Under the pieces are notes generated by a model. The model was given only the letters and a program-made list of their open reading frames with translations, was not told the origin of the DNA and did not search any database. 64,000 nucleotides of DNA, taken from Apiospora phragmitis (taxonomy: Eukaryota; Ascomycota; Sordariomycetes; Amphisphaeriales; Apiosporaceae). The position numbers and the translations under genes are program-made. Numbering within the stretch: position 1 is the first letter of the stretch; each line of letters opens with the position of its first letter. The stretch lies in NCBI GenBank assembly GCA_038363925.1, contig JAQQWL010000005.1, positions 3,534,001 to 3,598,000 of the forward strand, read 5' to 3'. Positions 8,755 to 21,712 of this stretch are shown one piece after another.

Positions 8755-11700
8755 GGCGACGACTACTGACTGGGAGATGGATTGAAGGGGTCTTGTTGAA
8801 GGACTAGTCTGATGTATGTATGACGATGAAGTACGTGAAGCAAGAGCTTACTCAACTCCCGGAATAGCTGCGATTGAAGTGAGAAATTGGAAGGAAATTG
8901 TAAGCTGGCTGCATCTCCTGAACTTAAAGGCATCTCTCGCTCGTCGCTCGTTCCTTACCCCACCCTTGTCCGGGTTGCGGTCCCGGGGATAAGGGATAAG
9001 ACTGCGTGTCCTGCATGCAAGTTGCTGGTGGTAGGATCAGTAAGCTTTTCCGTTGGCTGGCGACTTGCCAGCTCCCATTGACCTTACACGGACGCGTTGC
9101 TTTGCTTTTGGCGTAGATTAGGGGGGACGCACAGAAGCTCCGAATCCGACTGGCTGGCTACAGGCAACCGGTCACCGTCACCGACAGATCATAGACAGAA
9201 GAAGTAGAAGAAGAAGCACTGTCAAGCATAGTCAAAGGCAATCGGACGCACGCATGTCTGATTCCGTTGGGCCCGTATCTTGATGTGCGAAAGACCGATA
9301 GGCCTTCGAGAGGCATACGCATGCAAGAGAAGCTCGCCAATGATGTGGTATGAAACGCAAGCAAAGGGAAGGATAACTCCATCACGGAATCCACGGAACA
9401 TGTACGACGCGACTCACCTGCCGTGATACGCCAGAATCTCGTGGGAGGTTGAATATGACATGGCATCCGCCAATCTCGTTGGTGTCTCCTCTCGTCACAT
9501 CGCCTTGCTCTCCTCGATCTACGGTGCAACTACCCGAGAGGGGACACGTAGATCATCTCCAATAACTCGAATGGAACTGAAGTCTGGTAGTTTGGAAGGA
9601 TTGCCGGGCATACGGGCATTATAGCGTTCCCGCTTGCCATCCAATGTGGCTGTGGTACTGCATCGGTAAAATCAGTCTGGTGAGTGCTGAGGCATGGAAG
9701 TTGTCAGCTCTTTCAACGCTCTCACCGGAATCGCCGGCTTAAGCGGGCGGACAACTGTTCCAGAGCCGAGCGATACGTGTTTTGTTTTGTCCACGGCGAA
9801 CGGAACGATTTTATCTCGTTCGGTGAGGCTTTCAACATAGTAGTTATTAACCACGTCGTAATCGTAGTTCGCTTGAAACTTGTTGTGTTGACTGACGACG
9901 TCTATTACGGGGTATGTTTCTTGAGAAGAGACACTTGTTCAGGTGTGCACAGGCTGTAGATTTGAAGGTAGGGAAGTCTCTGGCGGCAATCTCCTATTCC
10001 ATACCAGTCAGATAAAGAAGGAATGCACGTAAATTGCACTAGTCGGTGCTCTGTGACAAGCCGTCCCGTTTGGTCCAGCCTGAATCATATCTACAGCACA
10101 CGTCAATGCAGATAGCGTGTGTGGGCAATGCGCGCCGTTGCTTGGGATCGGGATTGGAAACGATGGGAAAAGCAAGCAATTGGAATTATTGGCATCGAAC
10201 GGAGTGTGGCTGTACGGGATCCACGCAGACTCTTGGGGTACTTTGCTTTGCTTGCCCGAGTCAGAGACACTGGAACGCACTCGCACACATGAGAAGTGTC
10301 ATCAGGTCCGCGACGGCAACGGCAACAGTAGGAGATTCGATAACCCGTTCGCGTTTGTTTGATATTGCGTATTCGCTTCGTTTGAAGGAATGTAAAGGAT
10401 TCATTCGTGTTGTTGTTGTTTGTATCATCCACTCCTGTTCGCTCTTCGCAGATCAAGTAAAAAACGCACACCCCACAACCATGGCATCGGGACGCCCGTA
10501 AGGTTAGTGTATTTATCTTACATACCAAATAGTGCGCCACGCATGCTACTACTAGAAGCCATAAGCACCGTTCGTATTTAGGGGGACTCGTTCTGCAGTC
10601 CTGGGTCAGTAAGCACTTGATATGGTTTATTGCATAACATCGCAGTATCAGAAGCTCGTCGTAAAAATGTTGGCAAATGGCAACCCATGCCAGGGAAGCG
10701 CAAATGAAGGCAGCATCCAGCCCGGGATTGATCCAAGATTGCGTCGATATCAACGTTGCAACTCATCAAAGGAATAAACCTCCGATTAGATTACTGCATG
10801 GACGACTGCGGAAAAACGGGGCCCGCTAACGGCCGCAAAGACTCCAAAAACAGAAAGACTTGGCACCATCAACATGCTTCATCCCGGCATGATGTAACGC
10901 GGGGCACCACGGGCCAGAGAGGAAGAAAGGGCGGATTCATTTGGCCGTGCCGGGGTTCCGTATTGATGATGGCGACGGCTTCTAGCGTACAGAAAGAGGT
11001 ACGAATTGAATCGGGGCAGAGGCCGAATCCGCCAGTGAATTACGTAGGTAGGTACGGAGTACTGGATGGGAAGAAATTAAAAGGGGTTCACACCCAGTTC
11101 GCGAGCTGCATATTCCGGGACCCAGAGCAGTGTAACGTTGGAAGCAAGATCAATTGAAAGTGAAATGGGAATTTGCGAATGCAGCACCTATTTCCGGTGC
11201 GAAGGTTACCATACCATGCACATAAGAACTTATATAAGACAGCTGGACCTTGCACGGATTGGACCAGGCTCGCAGGCTGCCAGGGGGGGCTGGCTGATCA
11301 TTGAGCGAACATTTGAAATGACTTGGGGTAGGTTGCCAACCTGCCCTGGTTTCTCAGCCAACGACAGGGCCAAGCAGGCGCTTGGGCAAGTACTGTGCAC
11401 CAAGTGGTCAACTCTATCGTGGGTGTCAGCACCCCTGCGACTGTATGGAATCAAAATAGATATTGGCTATCGCGAATCGTCATCGTGGAGCAGTGAGCAG
11501 TCATTTGCTCGATGAGTGAATGGGGTGGTCTTCGGGTGGCACTGGAAGACCGAAGTCAAACGTAGCATGCAAACTGGCAAGGAGACGGCCCGTGACAGAC
11601 AGTACCTTAAAAGTGCCCTATGCCAAAAGAGGCAGCCAGGCTGTGGCCACAGCGTAAACCGTATCGCTATGTACATCTTTAGCCACTATTCTCCACAACG

Positions 11701-13074
11701 TAACCTGACAAGCTTTCCGACCGAGAATCACATCCATCATTGTAGTGTATCAATACTGACATTTTCAACAACTGTAATTAAATAAAATGGCGGGAGACCG
11801 ACCGTTTTGATGCACCCCACAAGCGGAAAAGAAGATGGCCTGACCTCATGACTACATGGAATTCTGCGTCTCTTGGGTGGTTGGATTTGGTTGATGATCG
11901 GCGGAAAAGCTTGGTTGCTGGAGTAGCAGCAATTGATCCAGGAACCGGATTCGCTAATACGATGACACTAAACCTCGGTGAGAAAGGCACCCATGACCGA
12001 CCACCTCCCGAGTAGCAAGTAGTGAGCGAGCCAGAGAAAAAAAAGATAACAAAACACTCAGTACCTGGCGGCTCAGCTGCGACAAGAAACGAAGAGGCGA
12101 GCCGCCCCCCAGAAAACAAAGAGCTGATTATTCTGTGTCCCCCCTCAAGCCCTTCCTGACTGCGACTGCACGACCGCGATTGCAGGCATCTTTTCTTAGA
12201 ACACGAAGAACAGGGAGTCCACCAGTACGAGCTGGGAAGCCGCAATGCACTGAGAAAGGAAAAGGCGCCAGTTCCATCTCTTTGTCCGCTTGTACCACTC
12301 CTCGAATCGAAAATCTGCCCACCCTCTCTCTCCACCAGAGCTGTTTGGAGCCGTTTCATCACGAGCATACATACACAAACCAGCGCAGACGCCCCCTCGA
12401 ACACTGTCCCAACTCTTGAATGCCGATCATTTGGAGAGACAGACAACTTCTATTGACTCAGGTTGCTTCAATCGTGCTGGGTAAATCTTGACTTTCTCAA
12501 GGGAGGATTCCACCGCCCAATATATCCTCCATTGTTTCGAGTCGGACCGCATTCATTATTTTGCATTTACGCCCGGGGGCTTGGGGGCTCGCACTAAGAA
12601 TTGATTGATTGCTCCCGACTTGTTTGTCTCACCATCCACCATCCAGCCTGCCTGCCTGGTCGACCCTAGTTGAATCTCTAACATCAACACCGCGCATGCC
12701 TGACGCCTCACTTGAATACTGCTGCCGTCGCTGCTCACCTGCAATTATTCACTCGTTTGCGTGCTGTACCTACGGAGGCGAGTAAGCGGATTCGGGCCTG
12801 TCCACTCTTTTCTTGTCGCTATCCGTCGCAGGACCGTCTAAGCCGTGGTGGTATCCAGCAAACCCGCCACCAATCCCACTCGAAACTCAATTCATCCCTA
12901 CCGACAACTCTTCGAGTCGTCTTGTCTTGCCCTGCCTGCTTTTGCTGGTCGAGTAATTTACCCGAGGGTACCATTACCATTCCAATCCCCCCAACCTGTA
13001 CATTCCGCGGAACCCACCAGAGGGGGCCCTGTCGCTGCTTGTATTTGGCACGAGTTGGCTGAGCTGCGACGACT
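8755..13074. other. Long gene-poor interval
   Basis: About 4.3 kb without a convincing gene. A 48-codon frame at about 9693-9839 (reading LTGIAGLSGRTTVPEPSD) is the most protein-like scrap but has no partner exons. Long minus-strand open frames near 10103-10753 and 11778-12446 have erratic composition and no domain pattern. The last 500 bp before 13075 are C/T-rich and are probably the promoter and leader of the glucanase gene. Short TAGGTAGG-type microsatellite pieces occur. Confidence 0.5.
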
Positions 13075-15356
13075 ATGGATCGTCGCTACTCGTTTGGGTC
13101 TGACGGAGGCGAGCACGCCCCCTTGGACAATCCAAACGATCCATACAGCCATTCTCCCCAAAATCAATACCCACCGGCAACTCACTCTCTCCCCATCAAC
13201 AACATCCACGCCGAGAGCCGTCGCGGCCTCGATATTACCAAGACGAACCGCCTTCCACCTACCGAGACCAAGCTCAAACATCTCCGGTTCGCTCAACAAC
13301 AGCAGCCCGCGGCGTACATCGACCTGGTGGCCACCAAGACTCTACCTCCAGCCACTCCAGAGAGGGACGAAGAAACAGTCGTAACTACGGAAATAGTGCA
13401 ATCGCTGGCGCAGGGACTGGAACCGCTGTAGGAAGTGCTTACGCCGCCACACAGTCGTCGAACGGTCCGCCGAAACCGCCACCTCATAGAGAGAACAGCA
13501 CCCGGTCTGGCTGGGGTCAAGAGACGAATTCACACGGTCACGCGCCTCCTTCCAACATCGCACCAGGTGCCGGCAGTGGACTCGCCGCCATGAGTGGTGG
13601 CCAGGGATACTACGGCCAGCAGGGCTACGACCAACAATATGGCCAGTCCCAACATTCAGGCCAAGCCTACAACAACAACTCGTATGATCAGACGCCTTAT
13701 GGCTATGACAACGCATACGATCAAAACCATGCGCACGGCTACGACCCGTCAGCGGCTGCGCGCCCCGACGCCTACGGTGGCGCGCGCGGTATGGACTACC
13801 AGAACGCCGCCGGCGGCCTTACCCCCTCGGCTTATCATTCAGGGCGCAGTACGCCGAGCCGGAGCATGCAGAGTTATGCCAGTGACCCTTTTCGAGACCC
13901 CCAAGCTGCGTACGGACAGCGGTTAGACCCTCGCCTGGGTGTAGTTAATCCTAACGAGATTATGGACGACGGCGATGACGGTCTTGATTATCGTCGCCCG
14001 ACTCGAGGTAGCATGTTAAGTCTCGGTAATTCGAGCGGAAACGGAAGCAATCGGAACTCCGCAGTCGGAGCCGTGGCCGGAGGTGCTGCTGCAGGTGCTA
14101 TGATGGGCAAGAACAAGGCCAACTACAATCCGGTCAACACCAAGGCTGGAGATGCTGCCGCAGGATATGACCTGGGTGCTACTGGAAGAGGGGCCAAGGA
14201 ACAGTCCGATTTCATGAAGGCCGAGGCCGCCAGTAGGAAACGTCGGAGGTGGTGCATCATCACAATTTTCGCAATCATCGTGCTTGGTGCTGTTGCAGGC
14301 GGTGTGGTCGGAGGTATCCTTGCCAACAGAAAAGGCAGTTCCAGCGGTGGAAAGAGTGCTAGCCAAGACGCATCAGAAAACGGCGACCTGGACATTAACT
14401 CGGCTGAGATCAAGAAGTTGATGAACAACCCGGATCTCCACAAGGTCTTCCCAGGCGTCGACTACACTCCTTTGAACACACAATATCCCGACTGCGTCGG
14501 CGACCCTCCTTCGCAGAACAACGTCACGCGCGATGTCGCTGTCCTGAGCCAGCTTACCAACACGATTCGCCTCTACGGAACAGACTGCAATCAGACGCAA
14601 ATGACGATCCACGCTCTGAGACAACTCAAGCTGGACCAGGACATCAAGATTTGGTTGGGCGTTTGGCAGGACAACAACAAAACCACGAATGCGAGACAGC
14701 TGTCACAAATGTGGGACATCCTGGACGAGTTCGGCGATAAGCCATTCAAGGGCCTGATTGTTGCCAACGAGATTCTGTTCCGTAAACAGATGACAGCCAG
14801 CGAGCTAGGCACCCTCTTGGACTCTGTTCGCACCAACCTCACCAGCAAGGGCATGAGCCTCCCGGTCGCCACGAGCGACTTGGGGGACAAGTGGGATTCG
14901 GAGCTGGCCAAGGTGTCTGATTACGTCATGGCCAACATTCACCCGTTCTTCGGTGGTATCAATGCTAAGGATGCGGCCAGCTGGACGTACAGCTTCTGGA
15001 ATAACAATAACGGTGCCTACTTCAAGAGCGACAAGTCCAAGAACATCATTTCCGAGACGGGCTGGCCTTCTCAAGGAGGCACTGACTGCGGCACGGATAC
15101 GAAGACGGACTGCCCCGACGCATCGGTCGCGGGCATCAGCCAGATGAACCAGTTCATGGAGGATTGGGTCTGTCAGGCGCTCGCCAACGGCACCAACTAC
15201 TTCTGGTTCGAGATGTTCGACGAGCCGTGGAAGATCTCCTTCGATGAGCCCGGTAAGGAGTGGGAAGATCATTGGGGTCTGATGTCGGTCGACCGCAAGC
15301 TGAAGGACGGTGTCAAGATCCCCGATTGTGGCGGCAAACAAGTCGGCCCTCCTTGA
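13075..15356 (+). CDS. btgC: Membrane-anchored GH17 glucan endo-1,3-beta-glucosidase (BtgC type)
   Basis: This is a type II membrane glucanase acting on wall beta-1,3-glucan, about 760 residues once the frame is closed. The start is ATG 13075 (MDRRYSFGSDGGEHAPL). A long cytosolic Gly/Tyr/Gln-rich tail follows, then KRRR and a transmembrane helix (about 14250-14330, WCIITIFAIIVLGAVAGG), then an external GH17 barrel. Catalytic residues are visible: the acid/base Glu in IVANEIL (codon at 14769) and the nucleophile Glu in IISETGWPS (about 15054). The first ~40 codons and the rest are in different frames; the second frame is open from about 13150 to the stop. One additional C near CCCC 13191-13194 would join them, so I treat this as a probable base-call error. 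The length is as expected for BtgC-like enzymes. No intron was seen. Confidence 0.88.
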
Positions 15357-16427
15357 AGCAACATATATGATTGATTGGAAGGAGGGCTAGAAGAAAGGAG
15401 ATGGGAGACATTTTTACAGCAACGCAGCATCTAGAGGCGAGCGGCATCGAGACACGACGAAAGCGCGAGATGATGTCTAGTGGTCATATCCGGCGGCGCA
15501 CAAGCGTCCTGCATGGTCATATTGCAATGTTCTTTGGGAGTTCTTGGAAGGTCTTCGTGGATCAAAGGCCATCATTGTGCTGTGTATTATATGCTCTTCT
15601 GTTGCTTTCTTGTTTTGCACATATCGATCGATTATGCTGCATAGATCGGCAAAAAACCAGGAGATGCCTCCTCGGTCGGCGTTTTTTGGCATTGTTGTTG
15701 CGGAACTTCATTACTACCTACGAAGGACTGGACGATATGTGAGGCGAAGCAGGAACACACAGAGAGAGAGAGGAAGTGCCGGTCCCCTTTTCTATCCGGA
15801 GTCGGGCGCCGGGGCGAATGAGGTTTTACGTATGAGAGTACACCCAGTACATATAAATGGTTTACGATGGATGTTGAGTAGTAGTTGAGTAGATGGGAAA
15901 TTCATGGTATATAGGTTCTTTGCATTCGATTTGATGATAATGTCCTAGAAGTGAGTGGTGAGCGGCGATTCTCAGTAATTTGGCTGCACCCTCAAGCCCT
16001 TCAGTGATTGATTACCTGGCGTACTGCTCGGACCCCGCACACTGCCACAGGCCGTCGGCTGTGGCACCTAAAAGGGCTCTTTTCAGTGCAGCATCCTTTC
16101 TTTTCACTTGGACAAGGCAGTCTATGTGTTAAACCACTCAACTTCTTTGCTTTTCTTTTCTTCGTTTTATTGCAGAAACATCAATTAAACAAGTAACTCT
16201 AGTACTTTTGGGGGGAAGGGGGGGGGGGGGGTCATCCTACCTCACTGATGAGGGGTTTCGTTTTCCGTCTTGCCGTGGCATAGGGAAAAGAGAAATAACG
16301 CCGTGTCCCTACCTCATGCCTCAGATACTTAGATAACTCATTTTCTTTGTCAGCTTTCCAATCATGGAGGTCCAGTCCAACCACAGACCCGGCATATGAG
16401 CTCCCTTACCTTGAGCAGATCACTGCT
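15357..16427. other. Intergenic with a G14 homopolymer
   Basis: About 1.07 kb between convergent genes, presumably holding both 3' untranslated regions. A G-rich tract at 16209-16231 includes 14 consecutive Gs (16218-16231). No gene seen. Confidence 0.5.
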
Positions 16428-17528
16428 CTACTCGTTGCTAGCAGGGGAGGAGCTAGCAAGGGAGGGCGACGGAGGGGCGTGAACACCAGACGCGAAGACA
16501 TGTTCAGCGCCCTCGTCCTCATCAGCACCTTCCAGCATCATCTCGGCCTCCCAGCGGGCGACCGAGTCCTGGATACTCAGCATCGCTCGGTCCATCCGCT
16601 TCAGCGCCTCCCGCACGGACTCTTCTCCTGTAGCAGTAGCGGCCAGGGCGGTCGTGGCGGCGCTTGCTGCTTGCTGTCTCTGGGCCCGCCGCTCGTGGTG
16701 CTGCCGGGACTTGGGCAATGCGGCGGCAGCTGGCTTTCTAATAGTGAGAGACCTTCCGTACTTGGCTTCGAAGGCGGCCATGCAGGCGTCGACGGCGGCA
16801 GGGGCGGGTGCCTTGATGCGGAGGCCGGCTCTTCCTCGTCGGTCTGCGATCGTGTCGCTGCTGCCTCTTGTCGTCTGGTGGTGGCCCGACTCATCGTCGT
16901 AGGGGCTCGTGGAGGCGAGGGCCTTGTACTCGTCGGCGGCAGCGGGGCGGGGTCTCATAGGTCGCAGGGGCGCGGGCCAGCACGAGGCATCGTCGTCGTA
17001 ATCGAAATCGTGGAGATACTCGTCGCGGCTGCCATCATAGCTGGATGCGTCGTCCTTTTCATCAACAACGGCGCATTCGTCCTTTTCCTTGTCCTCGTTC
17101 TCGTCCTTGATGATAAAATCATCTGATGCGAGCAGGTCGTCTGCTATTCTCATAGCATTGGCTATTCTCTCCTTTATCTCCTTTAACTCCTTCATGTATT
17201 CGGTCTTGACCTTGACCTCGCCCTTGTTCTCATCATCGATAGCAGTACCCAATGCGGCCGGGGTGGCTGCGCCATTCGCAGCACCGGCAGCAGCAGCAGC
17301 ATCGTCGAGCTTAGCGAATGCCTCCTTCATGGCACTGCACTCGGTATCGTGTTTGGCTTTGCTTACCCCGAAAACGTGCCGGATCGGATAGTATATCGAC
17401 GAAGAGGAAATGGTCGCCATGTTGCTTTCTTTGGACGGACGTGGTAAGTGTTGTTGTAAATCGAAGAACAGCAAATAAACCTGAAATTTGATTCTTCTCT
17501 CTTGACTTGTGCCTGGAGCTGTTGACAT
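16428..17528 (-). CDS. Hypothetical acidic/Ala-rich protein
   Basis: A minus-strand frame of 366 residues from ATG 17528; an alternative ATG at 17420 (MATISSSSIYYP) would give 330 residues and may be the true start. Residues about 90-140 form a Lys/Glu helix (TEYMKELKEIKERIANAM). Residues about 140-180 are strongly acidic, and the middle is Pro/Ala-rich. Residues about 235-330 contain helical segments including AFEAKYGRSLTIRKPA and REALKRMDRAMLSIQDSVA. The tail is Ser/Pro-rich. No catalytic motif, signal peptide or membrane segment was found. The family is not recognised. A 440-bp gap separates it from the next minus-strand gene. Confidence 0.6.
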   Translation of the reverse strand: MSTAPGTSQERRIKFQVYLLFFDLQQHLPRPSKESNMATISSSSIYYPIRHVFGVSKAKHDTECSAMKEAFAKLDDAAAAAGAANGAATPAALGTAIDDENKGEVKVKTEYMKELKEIKERIANAMRIADDLLASDDFIIKDENEDKEKDECAVVDEKDDASSYDGSRDEYLHDFDYDDDASCWPAPLRPMRPRPAAADEYKALASTSPYDDESGHHQTTRGSSDTIADRRGRAGLRIKAPAPAAVDACMAAFEAKYGRSLTIRKPAAAALPKSRQHHERRAQRQQAASAATTALAATATGEESVREALKRMDRAMLSIQDSVARWEAEMMLEGADEDEGAEHVFASGVHAPPSPSLASSSPASNE

Positions 17529-17966
17529 TTTTCAAGTTGTCTTTGAGTTTGAGTCTATCAAATCACAAGTGTATCGCTGTGCTGGACTTACCTTTGACTT
17601 ACCTTTCCTATCGTTATGGATGTGGTGGTTGATGAGGATGAAGAGTTACTTTCTGGTGAGAACATTAGGGTGTAATTATATGAGCAGCACTAAAGCGAGG
17701 TAAATGTATACAATGTAAAGGGAGCCTTTGAGAGCGCCCTTCAGGAAGGTGTCACAAAGACCTTGATGCCAGGTTTGTCGCAATGCCATTCATGGCTGTC
17801 CGCTTGGATAGTTATTTGGTCTTCTTTTCACTAGAGACTCCGTGACAAAGGACCTATAAAGTTGGCCCTTTATCCGGGAAATCCGTAGCGAAGGTCTAAA
17901 CCAAAAAGGACTGGCGACAAGGTTCATTCATTTTCTTTTCCATGATCTGATAGCTTTAGCTATTCA

Positions 17967-18538
17967 CTAGATCTTTTCCCACTCCATCAGCTCCATGTCG
18001 CTCTCGGCCCTCTTCACGAGGCGCTTCAAGATCTCCACCATCGACCGCTGCATAAACACACTCTCGAGCGTGTCCTCGTCGAGCTCCTTGAGACGGCTCG
18101 TGATGACCTTCACCATATCCCCTTCCTCTGGGTCGGGTGGACTACCGCGACGTACTTGTTTATCTCCTCTTTCGCGGCGTCCTGCAGCGCCTCGTGCACT
18201 GCCTTTTCGACGAGCTTGGGGACCTCGGCGCGGAGCTGCGAGTCGATGAGGTCGCCTACGGCCGACAGAATACTCTCCTCGAACTGCGGCCCGTGGGCCG
18301 GACGGGAGCAACATTCATGTGGGCTCTCTTCAGATTCAATGGCGATCTTTTCTGACTTTGTTTTGTCGCCGGATTCCTTCTTGTCCCGTTTGACAACCGC
18401 TACAGAATCCTCGCTGCTTGAGCTGGCCCCTGAAGTGGCATCGATCGCAACGGTAGGATGGCCGAACGCGTTTTCGTTGACAAGATACCGAACATAGCGG
18501 GTAAGAAGAGATTCTCTATTTGGAGTTTGTCGTTGCAT
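17967..18538 (-). CDS. Hypothetical helical protein (frameshifted)
   Basis: A minus-strand gene of about 190 residues from ATG 18538. The first half is Ser/Lys/Glu-rich and polar. From about residue 85 there is a continuous amphipathic helical region (FEESILSAVGDLIDSQL, EVPKLVEKAVHEAL) that continues in the other frame as MVKVITSRLKELDEDTL and ends DMELMEWEKI. The frames meet at GGG 18135-18137 (CCC on the coding strand); one more C would give a single open frame, so this is a likely base-call deletion. No known domain was recognised; a coiled-coil or helical oligomer is an inference. Confidence 0.55.
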
Positions 18539-19525
18539 GTTGGTGTTTTGTTTTGGCGAACAATCTCATGTGTATTTTTCTGTCTATTAAAGAACAAAGA
18601 GCTGAGGGTAAGCTTGACTGACAGACGTTCCCTTCTAGTAGTAAAAGAAATACCATGATTCAGCTTGTGTTTATGGGTCACTCCCTGCTCATGATGACTT
18701 GTATGCAGTCAGGGATAATGTTCTACGTTGTTGTCACTCGAGGAGTGCTTAGCCGGACTGCGCGTATCATGGCCTTTCATGTCGTTGCCAGAATACATCC
18801 AAGAACCAGAGATGGGGCGCGAAAGTGTCTGTTACCCCGTTCGTTCTTTTTTAATGGTAGAACATGCTCTTAGAATCGCCTTTCTTATTTGACGTCAAGA
18901 TGAATGAGTCTCTCATCTGTGGCGGAAGAGGCGAACTCAGGGTCTTTTGGGCCTCATTCTTTGTTGACATTGCTCCCGTCGGGCTGATACACTGAAATGG
19001 TGCTAACCAGGAGGCCCAAGTAAGCAACCTGAATATATTATAGTATCCTAGACTGGTTTACATCTCTCGAAATCTTGCTGCCGGGAAGTGGGGACTTACT
19101 ACAGTATGGGATTCAAGCTGCCTCCAACCCATGGAATGAGAAGAACGATACGCTGTCCTTGGCCAGACATCTTCCAATAAAGCCAGGTCTAGACTTGACT
19201 TACTCAAGTGCCGTGGCCTCCATCGCAGAGTAGTGCCAACTAAATCAGAATTGGATGAGGCTTTTTAAACATGGTGTGATGTGACCCTGTGCATTAGTCG
19301 TGGATCGTCTAATTCAGGGGAAATACATGCCGAAACTCTAAATAACTAAACACCTGCCTAACTCGGCAAGTATATGCCTCATCTTAAGCTCAGTATACTA
19401 CTATTACTTGAACCCCGCTCCCACGATTGCTGTGGTGTCGGTAGATACTTACTTGCAAGAAATCATCAACACATTCTCCGAGACTCCCTCTCAGATCTCA
19501 GAAAACGTTTGGAAGGCTTTTTAGG
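18539..19525. other. Divergent intergenic region, no gene seen
   Basis: About 1 kb between the 5' ends of two divergently transcribed genes (minus at 18538, plus at 19526), so it should hold both promoters. No conserved element, RNA gene or repeat could be supported. Confidence 0.45.
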
Positions 19526-20652
19526 ATGTGGTTCACAACAACTTTGCTGGGCTTCGCGGCCCTCCGATGCGCTTCTTTATGTGCATCAACAGTCACCGGG
19601 GACAAGAGCAAAGCGCCGAAACGTGTGGCCATCGCCGGCCTAGTCCACGGACACGTCGCCGGCCTCCTCCCCGGCTTACTGAAGAGGACCGACGTGCAAC
19701 TGGTAGCCATCGCGGAGCCGGACAAGGCGCTGTCCCAGGAGTACGCGTCCAGCTACAACCTAAGCTCGGAGCTGTTCCACACGGACCTGGACCAGATGCT
19801 GCAGGACCAGCATCCCGACGCGGTGCTGGTGTACACCACCATCCTCGACCACCGCCGCGTCATCGAGGCCGCCGCCAAGTACGGCATCTCGTCCATGGTG
19901 GAGAAGCCGCTGTCGACCACGATGGAGGACGCGCTGGCGATCCGTGAGACAGCTCGCAAGAGCAACGGGAAGGTGCACGTGCTGGTCAACTACGAGACGA
20001 CGTGGTACGCCAGCAACGCGGCCGCGCTCGCGGCGGCCCGGAACGGCTCGCTGGGCACGATCCGCAAGGTCGTGGTGCACGACGGGCACCAGGGACCTGC
20101 GGAGATCGGCGTCGGGCCCGAGTGGCTGCCGTGGCTGACGGATCCGGTCCAGAACGGGGCGGGCGCCCTTTTTGATTTCGGTTGCTACGGCGCCGACTTG
20201 GTGACGGTGATGCAGAGCGGTGTGGCGCCCGAGAGCGTCATGGCGGTCGCGCAGACGGACCGACCCGAAGAGTACCCAAAGGTGGACGATGACGCCACGG
20301 TGGTGCTGCGCTACAATGGAAGCCAGGCCGTGCTGATGCCGTCGTGGGACTGGTCCTATAACCGGAAGGACATGGAGGTCTACGGGACCAATGCGAGCGT
20401 GACGACATTGGGGTCTGACAACGTGATCAGGAGAGTGGATGCAAGTCTGGGCACGGCCGAGCCGGCCCTGCGTTGCCGAAGGAAAGAAGCGATCCTCTGA
20501 CTTACCTGATCGGTGTTCTGGATGGGACCGTGAAGGATGAGGGTGATTTGACGTCACTGGATACGAATATGGTTGTGATGCAGATCTTGGATGCTGCGAG
20601 ACAGTCTGCGAAGACGGGGAAGGCAGTTCTGATACAGCCACTGCCCTCATGA
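19526..20652 (+). CDS. Gfo/Idh/MocA-family NAD(P)-dependent oxidoreductase with signal peptide (frameshifted)
   Basis: About 375 residues when the frame is closed. Residues 1-20 (MWFTTTLLGFAALRCASLCA) look like a secretory signal. A Rossmann fold follows: RVAIAGLVHGHVAGLLPGLL, then VAIAEPD, then the family EKP motif at residues 126-128 in MVEKPLSTT. The C-terminal alpha/beta domain contains FDFGCYGADLV, a standard substrate-domain segment. Known members oxidise sugars, inositols or related polyols, or reduce biliverdin; the substrate here is unknown. The frame breaks at CCC 20466-20468; a fourth C restores the frame through ILDAARQSAKTGKAV to a stop at 20652. A signal peptide on a nucleotide-dependent enzyme is unusual in fungi. 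Confidence 0.82.
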
Positions 20653-21712
20653 TATGACGATGATGTGTTTGGTTAGCTGTACTGCGTGGCGGGTGCTTTC
20701 GAAGTCCCGGGCATGTATTGTCTGACAATCAATGGCACGCTACGTGAAAAGGGGCAAAGTTACATTCTTCGCCATTGACTTTTATCGTAGGCTACAAGTT
20801 AATAGCCATCTTTCTCAAATATAACCTCCGATAAATCGGCAGGTTTGGGGATAACAGTTGTTTGGATCATCTCAGAAAAGTCAATACTGCCTTCCCTAGA
20901 AACCCTGGTTTCTGCGGCGAGTTCATCGCTGATCTCTAAAGTTGGAGGTGGGATGACATCGTAATCAAAACCCGCCAACCGCATGATTTCGGGGCTTAGG
21001 ATCAAGCAAACACTCGTATCAAGAATGTCCGGACCGCACTACCGACGCCCATGGATTTGCCTCGATGTATCTCGAGGGGTTGGGGGTGGCTCAGACGTAT
21101 TTGCTACATATCCTTGCTTGCCACGCTAGGAGCAGGCCAGCCAAAAAATCCTTACATACTCTCAATCATGATGTGACTGGCTAGTTGACAGTCACACACG
21201 TGTTGACCAAACCATGCGTCCTGGCGAAGGGTATGCATAAAGACCCCAGTGACAGACCAACCGTGAGTAATAAGCCGGGGACGACATTTGCTTGCCATGA
21301 TGCCGGCTTATTTAGATTATGGCTGCAGACTGCAGCATGAAAATCATGCGCTACTCAGATCATGCTCGACCATTGCTGAACACACACCAATAACCTGCCA
21401 TCTTGGGTTGGTTGTCACAGAGATCGTATCTACAGTACCCAGATCGAAGCCCGTTAGAACCCGTATGCCCACTCTCCACTCCTTCTATCACTAGCCATGC
21501 CATGTTTCAAGATCTGTGCTCAAGTGTCTGGTTCCACCAGAACCCAGAACATTTGTTCACTGAAGGACTCGACTTTTTGATCATTTGGTAAATTAGCACT
21601 CCTATTTGCTTAGCGAGACGCAACGCCCAACCATATTACAGTCGATCGCCAAAACTCCCCCCCGCCCTACATGTAGCTACCCTCTTTCTTACCTCAAATC
21701 AGTGGCAACGTG
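20653..21712. other. Intergenic with a possible minus-strand gene fragment
   Basis: At about 20799-21050 on the minus strand, a protein-like stretch reads ILDTSVCLILSPEIMRLAG and ends VIFEKDGY before a stop. Upstream it stops at TAG (about 21045) with a possible splice acceptor, and no first exon was found, so it is a fragment at best. The remaining interval shows no gene and probably contains the promoter of the gene at 21713. Confidence 0.3.

Noticed and set aside
10103..10753. Minus-strand open frame of 216 codons
   Set aside because: Mixed composition with many Cys and Arg, no conserved pattern, in a region without other gene signals.
11778..12446. Minus-strand open frame of 222 codons
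   Set aside because: Erratic Ser/Cys-rich composition, no domain pattern, no splice partners; probably chance.
13075..13431. Treating the first glucanase frame as a separate small protein
   Set aside because: Its first ~40 residues match the expected glucanase N-terminus, and the downstream frame is open right back to the same place, so a one-base slip explains both.
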